Below are positions 55,792 through 64,000 of a stretch of 64,000 nt of DNA, piece after piece. Origin of the DNA: Simplicispira hankyongi (GTDB lineage: Bacteria > Pseudomonadota > Gammaproteobacteria > Burkholderiales > Burkholderiaceae_C); the NCBI RefSeq assembly GCF_003570885.1, contig NZ_QXJC01000010.1, positions 1 through 64,000 of the forward strand. Reading direction: 5' to 3'. The number at the start of each line of letters is the position of its first letter. The stretch's first letter is position 1. Both the position numbers and the translations under genes were made by a program. A model generated the notes under the pieces. The model saw only the letters and a list, made by a program, of their open reading frames with translations. It did not search any database and had not been told where the DNA came from.

Positions 55792-56841
55792 TCAGGCCAC
55801 GCGGCGCAGACGCGTACTGGCCCCGGCGCCGCGCGTGCGCCCGAACAAGTCTTTTGGGTCGCCGTCGCTTGGGACCAGCTCCACGTCGCGCCCGATGCCG
55901 CGCTCCTGCGCCAGGCGGTGCAGGGTGCGCAGGGCGGCATAGTCTTCCAGCGCAAAGCCGACGGAATCAAAGACGGTCACTTCCTGCGCGGACGTGCGGC
56001 CGGGCGCCTGTCCGGACAGCACGCGCCAGAGTTCGGTCACCGGATGGTCGGGCGCGAGCTGCTGGATGTCGCCCTCGATGCGCGTCTGCGGCTCGTACTC
56101 GACAAAGATGTTGGCCGCACGCAGCACGTCGGGGTGCAGCTCGGTCTTGCCGGGGCAGTCGCCGCCCACGGCGTTGAGGTGCATGCCGGGCTCGACCATG
56201 TCGGGCGTGAGGATGGTGGCGCGGGCCTTGTCGGCCGTGACGGTGGTGACGATGTCGGCGCCGCGCACGGCATCGCGTACAGACGCCGCGCGCCGCACGC
56301 GCAGGCCGGGGAGGTCCGCGAGGTTGCGCAAGAGCTTGTCCGTGGCGGCCGCATCGACGTCGAAAGCACTCACCTCGCCAATGCCGAGCAGGGTGTGAAA
56401 GGCGATCGCCTGGAAGTCGCTCTGCGCGCCATTGCCGATAAGCGCCATGCGGCGGCAGTTCGGCCGGGCGAGGGCGCGCGCCGCCATGGCGGAGGTGGCG
56501 GCGGTGCGCAGGGCCGTGGTCAGTGTCAATTCGGACAGCAGCAGCGGGTAGCCTGTGTCCACCTCGGCCAGCACGCCAAAGGCCATTACCGTTGGCAGGC
56601 CGCGTGCCGGATTGCCGGGGTGGCCATTGACGTACTTGAAGCTGTAGTGCGTGGCGCCGGCCACCGGCATCAGCTCGATCACCCCGCGTGCGCTGTGGCA
56701 GGCGCTGCGGGCGGATTTGTCGAACTCGCTCCAATGCAGAAACTCGGCTTCGATGCTGTGGACCAGCTGTTCGATGAGCGCAGCGGGGCCGATGTCCTGC
56801 GTCAGCTGCGCGAGGGCGGGAAGGTCGATAAGGCGGGTCAT
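55792..56841 (-). CDS. ocd: Ornithine cyclodeaminase
   Basis: A 349-residue NAD-dependent enzyme of the OCD/mu-crystallin family, converting ornithine to proline and ammonia. Motifs are SEFDKSARSACHSARGVIELMP, YSFKYVNGHPGNP and the nucleotide-binding RRMALIGNGAQSDFQ, then NAVGGDCPGKTELH with the catalytic aspartate. GGAGAC before ATG 56841 sets the start. It is divergent from an Lrp-type regulator. Confidence 0.92.
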   Translation of the reverse strand: MTRLIDLPALAQLTQDIGPAALIEQLVHSIEAEFLHWSEFDKSARSACHSARGVIELMPVAGATHYSFKYVNGHPGNPARGLPTVMAFGVLAEVDTGYPLLLSELTLTTALRTAATSAMAARALARPNCRRMALIGNGAQSDFQAIAFHTLLGIGEVSAFDVDAAATDKLLRNLADLPGLRVRRAASVRDAVRGADIVTTVTADKARATILTPDMVEPGMHLNAVGGDCPGKTELHPDVLRAANIFVEYEPQTRIEGDIQQLAPDHPVTELWRVLSGQAPGRTSAQEVTVFDSVGFALEDYAALRTLHRLAQERGIGRDVELVPSDGDPKDLFGRTRGAGASTRLRRVA

Positions 56842-57008
56842 TTTTGTCTCCTGATGCCATTGCTCAATCAAACGATTGCTTTGTCGGCTTCGCTTCGCCT
56901 TCGCGTATTCGATGGATTGAGAAGCCGAATGAGATGGCTTCAGAAGATTGTGCTGTGCCGCCTCAACCAACGAATAGCGGCAAAAATGTGCTGATTTGGT
57001 AGCACTTC

Positions 57009-57037
57009 TAGCGATATGGCAGTAATAATTATCGCTA
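57009..57037. promoter_or_regulatory. Inverted repeat overlapping the Lrp-type regulator start
   Basis: TAGCGATA (57009-57016) and TATCGCTA (57030-57037) are perfect inverted repeats around an AT-rich 13-base spacer. The right arm ends on the A of the start codon, a good place for autorepression. A second small repeat, CAATC-AAAC-GATTG (56865-56878), lies near the ocd start. Confidence 0.6.
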
Positions 57038-57468
57038 TGGTAAAAATTGATGACACTGACAGGCAGTTGCTTAGCCTGCTGCGCGACAACGCCCGCACGC
57101 CCCTGGCCACACTGGCGCAAAAGGTCCGTGTCTCGCGCGGCACGGTGCAGAACCGCTTGCGCAAGCTCGAAGACGCGGGCGTCATCACGGGCTACACCGT
57201 GCGCCTGCGGCCCGATTCCGAACCCCAGCGCATCCGGGCGTGGATGAGCATCGCGGTCGAAGGCAACGGCGCACCCGCCGTCATACGCGCCCTGCGCGGC
57301 GAGGCCGCAGTGGGCACGCTGCACAGCACCAATGGCCGCTGGGACATCGTCGCCGAGGTGCGCGCCGAGAGCCTGGAGGCGTTTGATGCGGCGCTGGGGC
57401 GTATCCGCCTCACGCCGGGCATTGCGGCCACGGAAACCAGCTTGTTGCTGTCGACCTACAAAGCCTGA
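57037..57468 (+). CDS. Lrp/AsnC-family regulator
   Basis: A 143-residue regulator. The N-terminal helix-turn-helix is KIDDTDRQLLSLLRDNARTPLATLAQ...SRGTVQNRLRKLEDAGVI, and the C-terminal RAM domain (about 65-140) binds the effector. I start at MVKIDD (57037), where the family begins; ATG 57016 would add seven residues inside the inverted repeat. It is divergent from ocd-ctlX and probably induces them with ornithine, citrulline or arginine. Confidence 0.9.
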   Translation: MVKIDDTDRQLLSLLRDNARTPLATLAQKVRVSRGTVQNRLRKLEDAGVITGYTVRLRPDSEPQRIRAWMSIAVEGNGAPAVIRALRGEAAVGTLHSTNGRWDIVAEVRAESLEAFDAALGRIRLTPGIAATETSLLLSTYKA

Positions 57469-57512
57469 CCGTGCCGGCAGGGTTACGCCAGTCGCCTTAC
57501 CATGCAGGCGCC

Positions 57513-58739
57513 ATGTCCGAATCGACCCCCGCTTTTGCCGTCGACCAGTCGCCGGACCGTATCTGGCCCTTGCGTGGGGAGTTTGTCGAGCCCGCGCTGG
57601 AGCAGGATTTTCGCGCGAGCACGCTGTCCCGGGTGCTGCCGCAGCAGCGCGCGGGCCTGGTGCTTTGGGCAGCACTGATGGTTGTGTTTGCGGTGCCCGA
57701 TTACCTCGCCCTGGGTGCCGTGCCGAATTTCTGGATTCTGGCGGCCTACCGGGGCGTGTTCGCATTGCTCCTTCTGGGGGCCGCAGAGGCATTCAAGCGC
57801 AGACCGAACCTGGCCTTGCAAGGGTACGTGCTTGTTGGCCTGGCCTTACTGGGGTATTCGTTCTTTTTTCTGCTCTACGGGCTGCGACCAGATATCCGGG
57901 CGTTCAATACCGGGGCGATCATGGTCATCCAGGTCATGCTGTTCCTGTTTGTACCGGTGCGTGTGGCCATGGCTGCTCCTGTGGCGCTGTTTGGTGCCAT
58001 CGGCGCCACGCTCAGTGTCTGGGCCACGACAGCGGACGCGTCGGTGAAGGTCGGAACGGCTTTCCTGGTGGCCCTGCCGGCCGTGCTGGGCTACGCGGCA
58101 GCGCTGCGCCAGCAAAAGACGGAACGGCTGGAATTCCTGCTGCGCCGCCAGTTGCTGGACGCCAACCGGGAACTGAAAGATGAAGTCGTCCGGCGCGTGG
58201 CCCTGCAGGGCGAACTTGAGCGCCAGGCCTTCACGGATTTGCTCACGGGGCTGCCCAACCGACGTGCGCTTGCTGAACGCTTCGCTACGGAATCGGCACG
58301 CGCGCAGCGCCGCAGCGAGCCGCTGTCACTGGCCATGTTTGACCTCGACCATTTCAAACGGGTGAACGACACCCACGGCCATGCCGGCGGCGATGCGGTG
58401 CTACGCGGGGTGGGCGAGGTGTGCGCTCGCAGCTTTCGTGGTGCCGACATGGCGGCGCGGGTGGGGGGTGAAGAATTCGCGGTGCTGTTGCCAGACGTCG
58501 ATCTGCAACGGGCTGGCACGGTACTGCAGCGGTTCAACGACTTGCTGGCCGCAACGCCTGCGATGGTCGGCGATCAGGCGGTTGCAGTGACAGCCACCGC
58601 TGGCGTGGCCCAGCACCAGCCGGGGGAAGATCTGAATGCGCTGATGGCGCGGGCCGATGCGGCCATGTACGCCGGCAAGCAGGCCGGGCGCAACCGCGTG
58701 GTGCTGGTGCCAGCGGACGCTGCGCCCGCGCCAAGTTGA
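57513..58739 (+). CDS. Membrane diguanylate cyclase (GGDEF)
   Basis: A 408-residue enzyme making cyclic di-GMP. Six hydrophobic segments (about 50-210; ALLLLGAAEAF, GLALLGYSFFFLLYG, VMLFLFVPVRVAM) form the sensor, and a coiled coil leads to the GGDEF domain (about 245-400; TDLLTGLPNRRALAE, DLDHFKRVNDTHGH). The active site is an intact GGEEF in ARVGGEEFAVLL, with the inhibitory RxxD site (RGAD) five residues before it. The signal it senses is unknown. Confidence 0.91.
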   Translation: MSESTPAFAVDQSPDRIWPLRGEFVEPALEQDFRASTLSRVLPQQRAGLVLWAALMVVFAVPDYLALGAVPNFWILAAYRGVFALLLLGAAEAFKRRPNLALQGYVLVGLALLGYSFFFLLYGLRPDIRAFNTGAIMVIQVMLFLFVPVRVAMAAPVALFGAIGATLSVWATTADASVKVGTAFLVALPAVLGYAAALRQQKTERLEFLLRRQLLDANRELKDEVVRRVALQGELERQAFTDLLTGLPNRRALAERFATESARAQRRSEPLSLAMFDLDHFKRVNDTHGHAGGDAVLRGVGEVCARSFRGADMAARVGGEEFAVLLPDVDLQRAGTVLQRFNDLLAATPAMVGDQAVAVTATAGVAQHQPGEDLNALMARADAAMYAGKQAGRNRVVLVPADAAPAPS

Positions 58740-58768
58740 TGCTGGCTCCCCACCCCAGGTGGGAAGCG

Positions 58769-59602
58769 TCAAGCCGGATGTGTTGCCAGCAGGTGCCGCG
58801 CCAATTCGGCAAATCCCGCGCCGCGCTCGCCCCGTGTTACGAAGCGCGGCAAATGGGTGAGCTGGGGGACGAAGCGCGCAATGTTGGCGACGCCCACGCT
58901 GTGCCCGAAATGCTCGAACATGATCTGGTCGTTGCTTGAATCGCCCACATAGACCCAGCGGGCCGTCTCCTGCGACAGTTCGCGCCCGAACAGCTCGCGC
59001 ACGATCCAGCGCGCACCTGCCCATTTGTTGTGCGCCCCAAACCAGCCGTTGATGTGGATGCTGCTCACCGTGGCCACCATGCCCGCCTCCCGCATCAGGC
59101 CGACACACCGATCGATCGTGGCTTGCGGAAGGTGCGTGAATTCGCTGTGGTCGATGGCGATGTCGGTTTCGCGGCCGGCCGAATCCTGCGCCCGCCGGGC
59201 ACCGGGCACCTGGCGCTCGATAGCCTCCAGCACTGCGCGCATGGCAGCAAAGTTGACGGCCCGTGTAGCGGCATCTTGTTGGTATATTTTTGATAGCTGC
59301 AAGCGCTTGTCCGATAAGCGCTGGAGGCCATTTTCGCTTATATTTTCTGACGATTCGAGGCGCAGGGCGACCGCGCCGTTCTCGGCCACCACGGCGTCCA
59401 CCGGCCAGGCCGCGGCAAAGCGCTCGCTCCAGCCCACGGGCCGCCCGGTGATGGGAATCACGTGCAGCCCGGCCGCCTTCAAATCGTGCAAGGCAGCCAG
59501 CGCGTCGGGGGTGATGGCGCCGTCCGTGGTCAGGGTGTCGTCGATGTCGGTGAAGATGCCGAGCAGATTGGCAGGCGGTTGCCAGGTGGTGAGCGCTTGC
59601 AT
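58769..59602 (-). CDS. HAD-IIB phosphatase (mannosyl-3-phosphoglycerate phosphatase-like)
   Basis: A 277-residue Cof-type HAD phosphatase. Motif I is FTDIDDTLTTDG (D19, D21), motif II VIPITGRPVG, and motif IV VYVGDSSNDQIMFEHFGHSVGVANI. The cap domain around residues 85-160 contains an inserted dispersed repeat (SSENISENGLQRLSDKRLQL), which falls in a surface loop. Related enzymes act on phosphorylated sugars or sugar-glycerates. No glucosyl/mannosyl-glycerate synthase is adjacent. Confidence 0.83.
   Translation of the reverse strand: MQALTTWQPPANLLGIFTDIDDTLTTDGAITPDALAALHDLKAAGLHVIPITGRPVGWSERFAAAWPVDAVVAENGAVALRLESSENISENGLQRLSDKRLQLSKIYQQDAATRAVNFAAMRAVLEAIERQVPGARRAQDSAGRETDIAIDHSEFTHLPQATIDRCVGLMREAGMVATVSSIHINGWFGAHNKWAGARWIVRELFGRELSQETARWVYVGDSSNDQIMFEHFGHSVGVANIARFVPQLTHLPRFVTRGERGAGFAELARHLLATHPA
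59281..59348 (+). repeat. Dispersed repeat, copy 11, inside the HAD phosphatase gene
   Basis: ATTTTTGATAGCTGCAAGCG, then CTTGTCCGAT, then AAGCGCTGGAGGCCATTTTC. It is read on the minus strand as ISENGLQRLSDKRLQLSKI, the same frame that gives ISEN at the end of ctlX. Confidence 0.9.
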
Positions 59603-59675
59603 GCGGAGCGTGAGACGTTGGTGGGGTGTCAGGCGAAGAGGCTGGCTTTGAAGAGTTGCCTCTGTTGCACCATGT

Positions 59676-61550
59676 TCAGCGCGCAGCGAATGTAATCAAG
59701 GCTTGGTAGAACTGGTCCGATCCGTCCTGCGGATTTTTGGGTCCCAGTTCCATGCGATTGACGCCATGCGAGGCGCCGCCCTTGAAGCGATCGGGTACCA
59801 CGGAAAAATAATACGGACTGATGAAGCGTGCACCGTTTGCATACTGCGACTGCATTGCCGCCAGGTGCGCACCTTTGCGCTTCCATTGCTGAGGATTGAA
59901 TTCTGGCACCCCGTAGTCGGTGATGTGGTGTGCGGCGATGAACTGGCGCACCCAGTCGCTATCGGTTGCCCCGCCGTAGAGGTTGATGCCCTGCTTCCAC
60001 GGTAAATCGCCTTGCAGCGTCAAATCGGCGGCGAACAGTTGCGGGTTCCAGCTGGAATTTACGCGCGGCAAAATCTGATGGGAATAGAGTTTGGAGGCGG
60101 GCAGGCCCGCATCCAGCGCTACTTGGTAGAAGTGCGCCATGAAGCCGCGCACCTGCTCGGCGCGGAATTGGTTCCAGTCGCGTGCAAGTGGGTTGTAGTA
60201 CACGTCCTGCAGGGGTTTTGGCAGGTCCAGCCAAGTCTGCACGCCTGCCAGAGCTTTGACGTTCTTGAGTGAGAGCAGGGGCTTGCCGCGTCCGCTGATG
60301 GACTTCTGATCGCGCCCCATGACCACGAATTCGCGTTCTGCTACGGCATACTGGCTACTGGCGGATTCGGCCACGATCTGCGCGACGTGCCGGCCTGGGG
60401 TGAGTGCGCGGTAGTCGTAGTCCACGCGGTAGCCGACATTGGGGTCCTGCACCGCTTCGACCGCACGGTACACATCCAGCCGGTTCAAGCCCCGTGGCAC
60501 AGCACCTGCTGCCTGGCCGTCAACGTATAGCGTTAGCTTTTGAACCTGGTGCTGCGGATCCGACAACCAGCCAGAAAACGGCAGCATGCCGTCGGCAAAC
60601 GCGTCGTAATGCTCGCCAAAGTTCGCCAGGTGTTCGCGCCGTATATCGCGTCCGGGCGCGGGGATGGTGCCAAAGTCAGCGTAATCAAGACCGGTTTTCT
60701 CGCGGAATACAGCGATGGTGCCGTATTTACGGGATAGCCAGGCACGGAAATCGTTGACCGAGCCGGGGCTGTAATCCGTGACGTGGATGTCCTGGTAAGT
60801 GCCCATGCCATTTTCGAAATCGGGAAACATTTGGTGCAATTCCCCGGCCAGCGTGATCGCGAAGATGCGTTTTTGCACCTTGGCTGGCAATGCCTCTACG
60901 CGCTTGGCCACTGTGCGCAGAGCCTCATACCGGTAATGGTTGACCGGAATGGATTCATCGGTACGCAAGGTGTACGGCGCGATGCGGTAGCCAAAGTATC
61001 CCAGCGTGAGCGGCTTGCCGTCGGAGAGTGCCATGATGTTTTGCGGATTGGCCAGCAAATCATCCGTCAGAGGGCCTACGCTGTCGAAATGGTCCGCGGC
61101 GAGGTACAGCACCACAGGCCGGTCAATATCCCGGATCAGCGACAGCTGCTCATCAATGCGGTGGGTGTCAATCGCCCACTGGTTGCCCTTGCGCTGATAG
61201 AGCGCCAGCAACTGCAGCGTCAGCGTGTAGCCCACCTGCACCTGACCGCGAGGGCCGCCAGGCTCTAGCGTATCGAGCAGGCGGCGCACTGCGGGAGCGC
61301 CGTTTTGCTTGCGTCTTCGGCACAGGGCGTAGGCATCGTCAAGTTGCGTAATGGTGGCATCTTTGAGTGCCTGGTCGCATAACTGAGCACCTTCGATAGA
61401 CGGAGCGAGGATCAGAGGGGGGCGGCTCGCTGGTGTTTCGATATGACCCAAATTGGCTTTTTGGGCCGTGGCAGGCAGCCCGACCAGACACAGAGCAAGT
61501 GCGGCCCCCAAGTTACGGCTCACAGCGCGGTCGACGGGGAACCTGTTCAT
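59676..61550 (-). CDS. Secreted glycoside-hydrolase-like protein
   Basis: A 624-residue exported protein with a signal peptide ending PATAQ (about residue 30). The centre looks like a TIM-barrel glycosidase of the GH-A type: DRPVVLYLAADHFD, FAITLAGELHQMFPDF (E237 as possible acid/base) and TDYGVPEFNPQQW (E550 as possible nucleophile). Residues about 330-420 look like a beta-sandwich insert (LTLYVDGQAAGAVPRGLNRLDVY). I do not recognise a named family. It overlaps the upstream membrane glycosyltransferase-like gene by 4 bp, so a role in an envelope or secreted glycan is likely. Confidence 0.65.
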   Translation of the reverse strand: MNRFPVDRAVSRNLGAALALCLVGLPATAQKANLGHIETPASRPPLILAPSIEGAQLCDQALKDATITQLDDAYALCRRRKQNGAPAVRRLLDTLEPGGPRGQVQVGYTLTLQLLALYQRKGNQWAIDTHRIDEQLSLIRDIDRPVVLYLAADHFDSVGPLTDDLLANPQNIMALSDGKPLTLGYFGYRIAPYTLRTDESIPVNHYRYEALRTVAKRVEALPAKVQKRIFAITLAGELHQMFPDFENGMGTYQDIHVTDYSPGSVNDFRAWLSRKYGTIAVFREKTGLDYADFGTIPAPGRDIRREHLANFGEHYDAFADGMLPFSGWLSDPQHQVQKLTLYVDGQAAGAVPRGLNRLDVYRAVEAVQDPNVGYRVDYDYRALTPGRHVAQIVAESASSQYAVAEREFVVMGRDQKSISGRGKPLLSLKNVKALAGVQTWLDLPKPLQDVYYNPLARDWNQFRAEQVRGFMAHFYQVALDAGLPASKLYSHQILPRVNSSWNPQLFAADLTLQGDLPWKQGINLYGGATDSDWVRQFIAAHHITDYGVPEFNPQQWKRKGAHLAAMQSQYANGARFISPYYFSVVPDRFKGGASHGVNRMELGPKNPQDGSDQFYQALITFAAR

Positions 61551-63373
61551 TGGGCGTCCTTCCCTGGAAAAGAGCGAGCAAGCTCAGGGCCGAGTGCCTG
61601 TGCACGGTAAAAATGACCCAAGGCGACGTCATAAAGAGCCGGTGCACCAAACTCTACGACTGTGCCGGGAGAGCAGGCAAACTCCAGCCTCAAAATGCCC
61701 TTGTGGTTGGGCAAACTCACTGCATCCATCCCCCAGGCAATGTTTTGATTTGGGCGCAGACCGTCAAGGAGGACCCTAGCTGAACGCGCCGCACCCGTTG
61801 GCGTGGTGTACACGATCCACAGCTCACGGCACTGGCCTTCAAAATGCCGAAGCGGAAGGTTCAGTACAGCCAAGTTGGATAGCTGCAATGAAGGCGGAGC
61901 CCATTCGACGACCAGCCGGGTGTGGGTTATGGGCACCGGCTTCTCAAACGGATTACCGCTGTTCCCTTTCACGCTCAACTCACTCTTGTTCGCCTGCTGT
62001 ATCAGACGGTTCGGGCCCGACGCAATGTCCGGCATCAAGGTCTCGCCGTGGCGCTGGTTCCATGCGCCTATTGCAACTCCCGTCATGACCACAAACAGCG
62101 TGCCCGCCAGCGCGACGAAGCGCCGCTTTTTTCCCGCTGTGATCATTAGCCCGAGGCCTGCGGCAGCCAGCAAAGTCAGGGGTGGATCCAGTGCGCTGGC
62201 ACTGTACCGAGGGTTGTACATCACGGGAATATGCACAGCGCACTGGTAAGCTGCTGCGCCTGCCAGCAACCAAACGAGCGGCTTTTTTCGCCCCGCAATC
62301 AACCCCCCCAGCGCCAGCACCAGCAGACCTATACGCATAGCCCGATCATTGAAGACGTGACGAGATAACTGAGCGCGGCTGAAGAACAAAAATGCGCCCA
62401 GCTTCTGAAAATACAGGTGAAAGAGCTGGGCTGGCGCCGTATCAAGCAGTGCTGCGCGCGTGACGGCGAGCAGCCGTCGGTCTCCTTCCAGCGATAGGTG
62501 TCCTAAGTTGTCGGTGACCGTGAATTCGTCGTGCGCGAGGCCGAAAAAGGGAGGCTCATAGCCATGCAGAACTGCATTGCTGCCGAAGTACAAAGCTGCG
62601 CCGCTTCCCGTTGCAACTAGTGGGCGGCCAAATGCTTCGCGCTGGTGCAGCATGAAGCTGCCAACCAAAGCCAACGCTATCAGGTGAATGGTGGCCAGGC
62701 GCAAAAATACACGACGTGTGTCTCCCTTGCACAGGAGTGCCATTACCAAGCCGGCCAGACTTGCTGCGGGTAGCCAATAAAGCCAAGTGGCGCGTGTCAG
62801 CGTGGCTGCGGTGAGCGCGACCCCACCTAGAACCACGGCGGCAACGCGATTTTTGCGCGGGAGCTGAGCGCCGTCACATGCCCAAGAGCAGGCCCATAAC
62901 CACAAGACCACCAAAAAAACGAACGGTGCCTCACCCATCAGTGTGACGCCCGTTGTGACGAGCATCTGAGACGTGGCAAATCCCCACGCTGCAGCGGCAC
63001 CAGCCGCTGGGCCGGCCAGTCGCCTCACGGCGTCGGATGCAAGCAACAAGGAGGCGAGACCGATGAACAAGTTGGCCGCCTTGATAGCGACAGGGTCTGC
63101 TCCCCATATGGCCATGTAAAGCACCGCGCCCGGTGCTACGGTCACACTGTTCGGGAGTGTGAAATAGGAGGAAGGATCTTCAAGAAATGCCCTTGCAAGC
63201 GGTAGATAGGTGTGCAGCGTGTCGTAGGGGATCCGAGGATCGGCAAGAATGTAAACAGCACGTGTGGCATAGACCAGCGTGGGCAGAACCACGCCCAACC
63301 ACCACCACTGGGCGGGCAATAAGCGACACGAAATCGTCGCGTGCGGCGCGCCGCTTGGTGTTGCCGAGCTCAA
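61547..63373 (-). CDS. Multi-pass GT39-like membrane protein
   Basis: A 608-residue integral membrane protein with about 11 helices in the first 420 residues and a periplasmic C-terminal domain. The N-terminal loop after the first helix (DPRIPYDTLHTYLPLARAF) has acidic residues at the place of the ArnT/Pmt-type catalytic aspartates. It probably transfers a sugar from a lipid carrier. TTG 63373 is the only sensible start; it overlaps the upstream glycosyltransferase stop (TTGA). Confidence 0.68.
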   Translation of the reverse strand: MSSATPSGAPHATISCRLLPAQWWWLGVVLPTLVYATRAVYILADPRIPYDTLHTYLPLARAFLEDPSSYFTLPNSVTVAPGAVLYMAIWGADPVAIKAANLFIGLASLLLASDAVRRLAGPAAGAAAAWGFATSQMLVTTGVTLMGEAPFVFLVVLWLWACSWACDGAQLPRKNRVAAVVLGGVALTAATLTRATWLYWLPAASLAGLVMALLCKGDTRRVFLRLATIHLIALALVGSFMLHQREAFGRPLVATGSGAALYFGSNAVLHGYEPPFFGLAHDEFTVTDNLGHLSLEGDRRLLAVTRAALLDTAPAQLFHLYFQKLGAFLFFSRAQLSRHVFNDRAMRIGLLVLALGGLIAGRKKPLVWLLAGAAAYQCAVHIPVMYNPRYSASALDPPLTLLAAAGLGLMITAGKKRRFVALAGTLFVVMTGVAIGAWNQRHGETLMPDIASGPNRLIQQANKSELSVKGNSGNPFEKPVPITHTRLVVEWAPPSLQLSNLAVLNLPLRHFEGQCRELWIVYTTPTGAARSARVLLDGLRPNQNIAWGMDAVSLPNHKGILRLEFACSPGTVVEFGAPALYDVALGHFYRAQALGPELARSFPGKDAQ

Positions 63374-64000
63374 GGCGTGGCCCGTGGCAGTGCGCGGTCG
63401 GCTTCCTGAAGTTCAGGGCTGCGCGGTTCCGTCGGAACGCTGCTGACGTCGTATTGCACAAAGGCAATAAGCAGCTGAATACCTATGAGCACCGGCATAG
63501 CGGCCAGCATCACCGTCCCGCTGGAAGCAGGATGGTTGCTTGTGTTGCTCCCGATCCAGTGGAGGACACCGAATACCCCGCCTGTGATGAGAAGAAAGCT
63601 ACCCGCCAAGCTGTAAATAGTGCCGATATTGAAATCGCGAACCAAATAGCTGTACACATAGCGACGAAACAACCGAGAAAGGTGTTTGCCGAGGAATTCC
63701 GGGAGTACCCTTTTGATGTTCAAGTTGGATTCTTCGTCGGCATAGACCGCGTCCATGGGAATGTCGCGTACCACGGCGCGCAGGGTATTGAGGCGAAAAA
63801 GCATGTCGGTCTCAAAAAAGTAGCGGCGCTCGAGTTTGTCCAGGGGCAATTCCCGAAGTACGGTCGTGTGAATGGCGGTGTAGCCGTTGGTCGGATCCAT
63901 GAGTTGCCAGTAGCCACAGCTGAGCTTTGTGAGAAACGACAGCAAGGCGTTGCCGATCAGTCGCATGGGCGGCATCGTTCGTACCGACTCGGGTCGATAG
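63370..64000 (-). CDS. GT2 glycosyltransferase (DPM1-like), 5' end missing
   Basis: The C-terminal 210 residues of a family 2 glycosyltransferase that runs off the right edge. YRPESVRTMPPMRLIGNALLSF, DPTNGYTAIH and RRYFFETDML are typical of dolichol/polyprenyl-phosphate sugar transferases. Two C-terminal membrane helices (YSLAGSFLLITGGVFGVLHWI; TVMLAAMPVLIGIQLLIAFV) anchor it. It would load the lipid carrier used by the next gene. The catalytic DxD part lies outside the window. Confidence 0.85.
   Translation of the reverse strand, partial: YRPESVRTMPPMRLIGNALLSFLTKLSCGYWQLMDPTNGYTAIHTTVLRELPLDKLERRYFFETDMLFRLNTLRAVVRDIPMDAVYADEESNLNIKRVLPEFLGKHLSRLFRRYVYSYLVRDFNIGTIYSLAGSFLLITGGVFGVLHWIGSNTSNHPASSGTVMLAAMPVLIGIQLLIAFVQYDVSSVPTEPRSPELQEADRALPRATP

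Noticed and set aside
58747-58763. CCCACC/GGTGGG hairpin between the GGDEF and HAD genes as a terminator
   Set aside because: Short stem without a T-tract on either strand; too weak to call.

Overview
The window is high-GC DNA from a betaproteobacterium, most likely of the family Comamonadaceae (Acidovorax/Comamonas/Simplicispira-like). This rests on the gene families, the 3' end of a 5S rRNA at the left edge, and a short dispersed repeat of the type I associate with that family (GATAGCTGCTAGCGCTT...AAGCGCTGGAGGCC, 11 recognisable copies here). No tRNA, CRISPR array, phage or complete insertion sequence was seen.

0-28 kb: the 5S rRNA end and its terminator, then rsuA, then a leucine/isovalerate (liu) catabolic region. 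It opens with a LiuR-type MerR regulator flanked by two ACGTTA/TAACGT operators. It holds isovaleryl-CoA dehydrogenase, both methylcrotonyl-CoA carboxylase subunits, methylglutaconyl-CoA hydratase, HMG-CoA lyase, a thiolase, a second acyl-CoA dehydrogenase and an acyl-CoA synthetase. Accessory genes fit the same flow: carbonic anhydrase (bicarbonate for the carboxylase), aceK (glyoxylate-shunt control once acetyl-CoA accumulates), and a MaoC-phosphotransacetylase/acetate kinase pair (acyl-CoA to acyl phosphate to ATP). Many later genes overlap by 4 bp.

28-33 kb (minus strand): acetate permease actP with its DUF485 partner, and two paralogous LivK-type periplasmic binding proteins without permease genes. 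33-39 kb: a double-length UvrA (about 2,030 residues, four ABC signature motifs) whose coding sequence has absorbed four in-frame copies of three different repeats.

39-50 kb: a second ActP-like symporter with a DUF4212 partner, two small membrane proteins, a histidine kinase whose sensor is itself a sodium:solute symporter, a single-domain response regulator, a degenerate kinase fused to a DnaQ-type 3'-5' exonuclease, and a CBS/DUF294 nucleotidyltransferase-like protein. This is the best candidate for an incompletely understood signalling system.

50-55 kb: an atypical cbb3-like oxidase operon (CcoN-like subunit with a CcoS-like N-terminus, CcoO-like subunit, cytochrome c, SCO copper chaperone, membrane protein) behind a possible Anr/FNR site. 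54.7-57.5 kb: a citrulline/ornithine module (ctlX, ornithine cyclodeaminase, Lrp/AsnC regulator). 57.5-59.6 kb: a diguanylate cyclase and a HAD phosphatase. 59.7-64 kb: an envelope-glycan-like operon (glycosidase-like secreted protein, GT39-like membrane protein, GT2 glycosyltransferase cut by the window edge).
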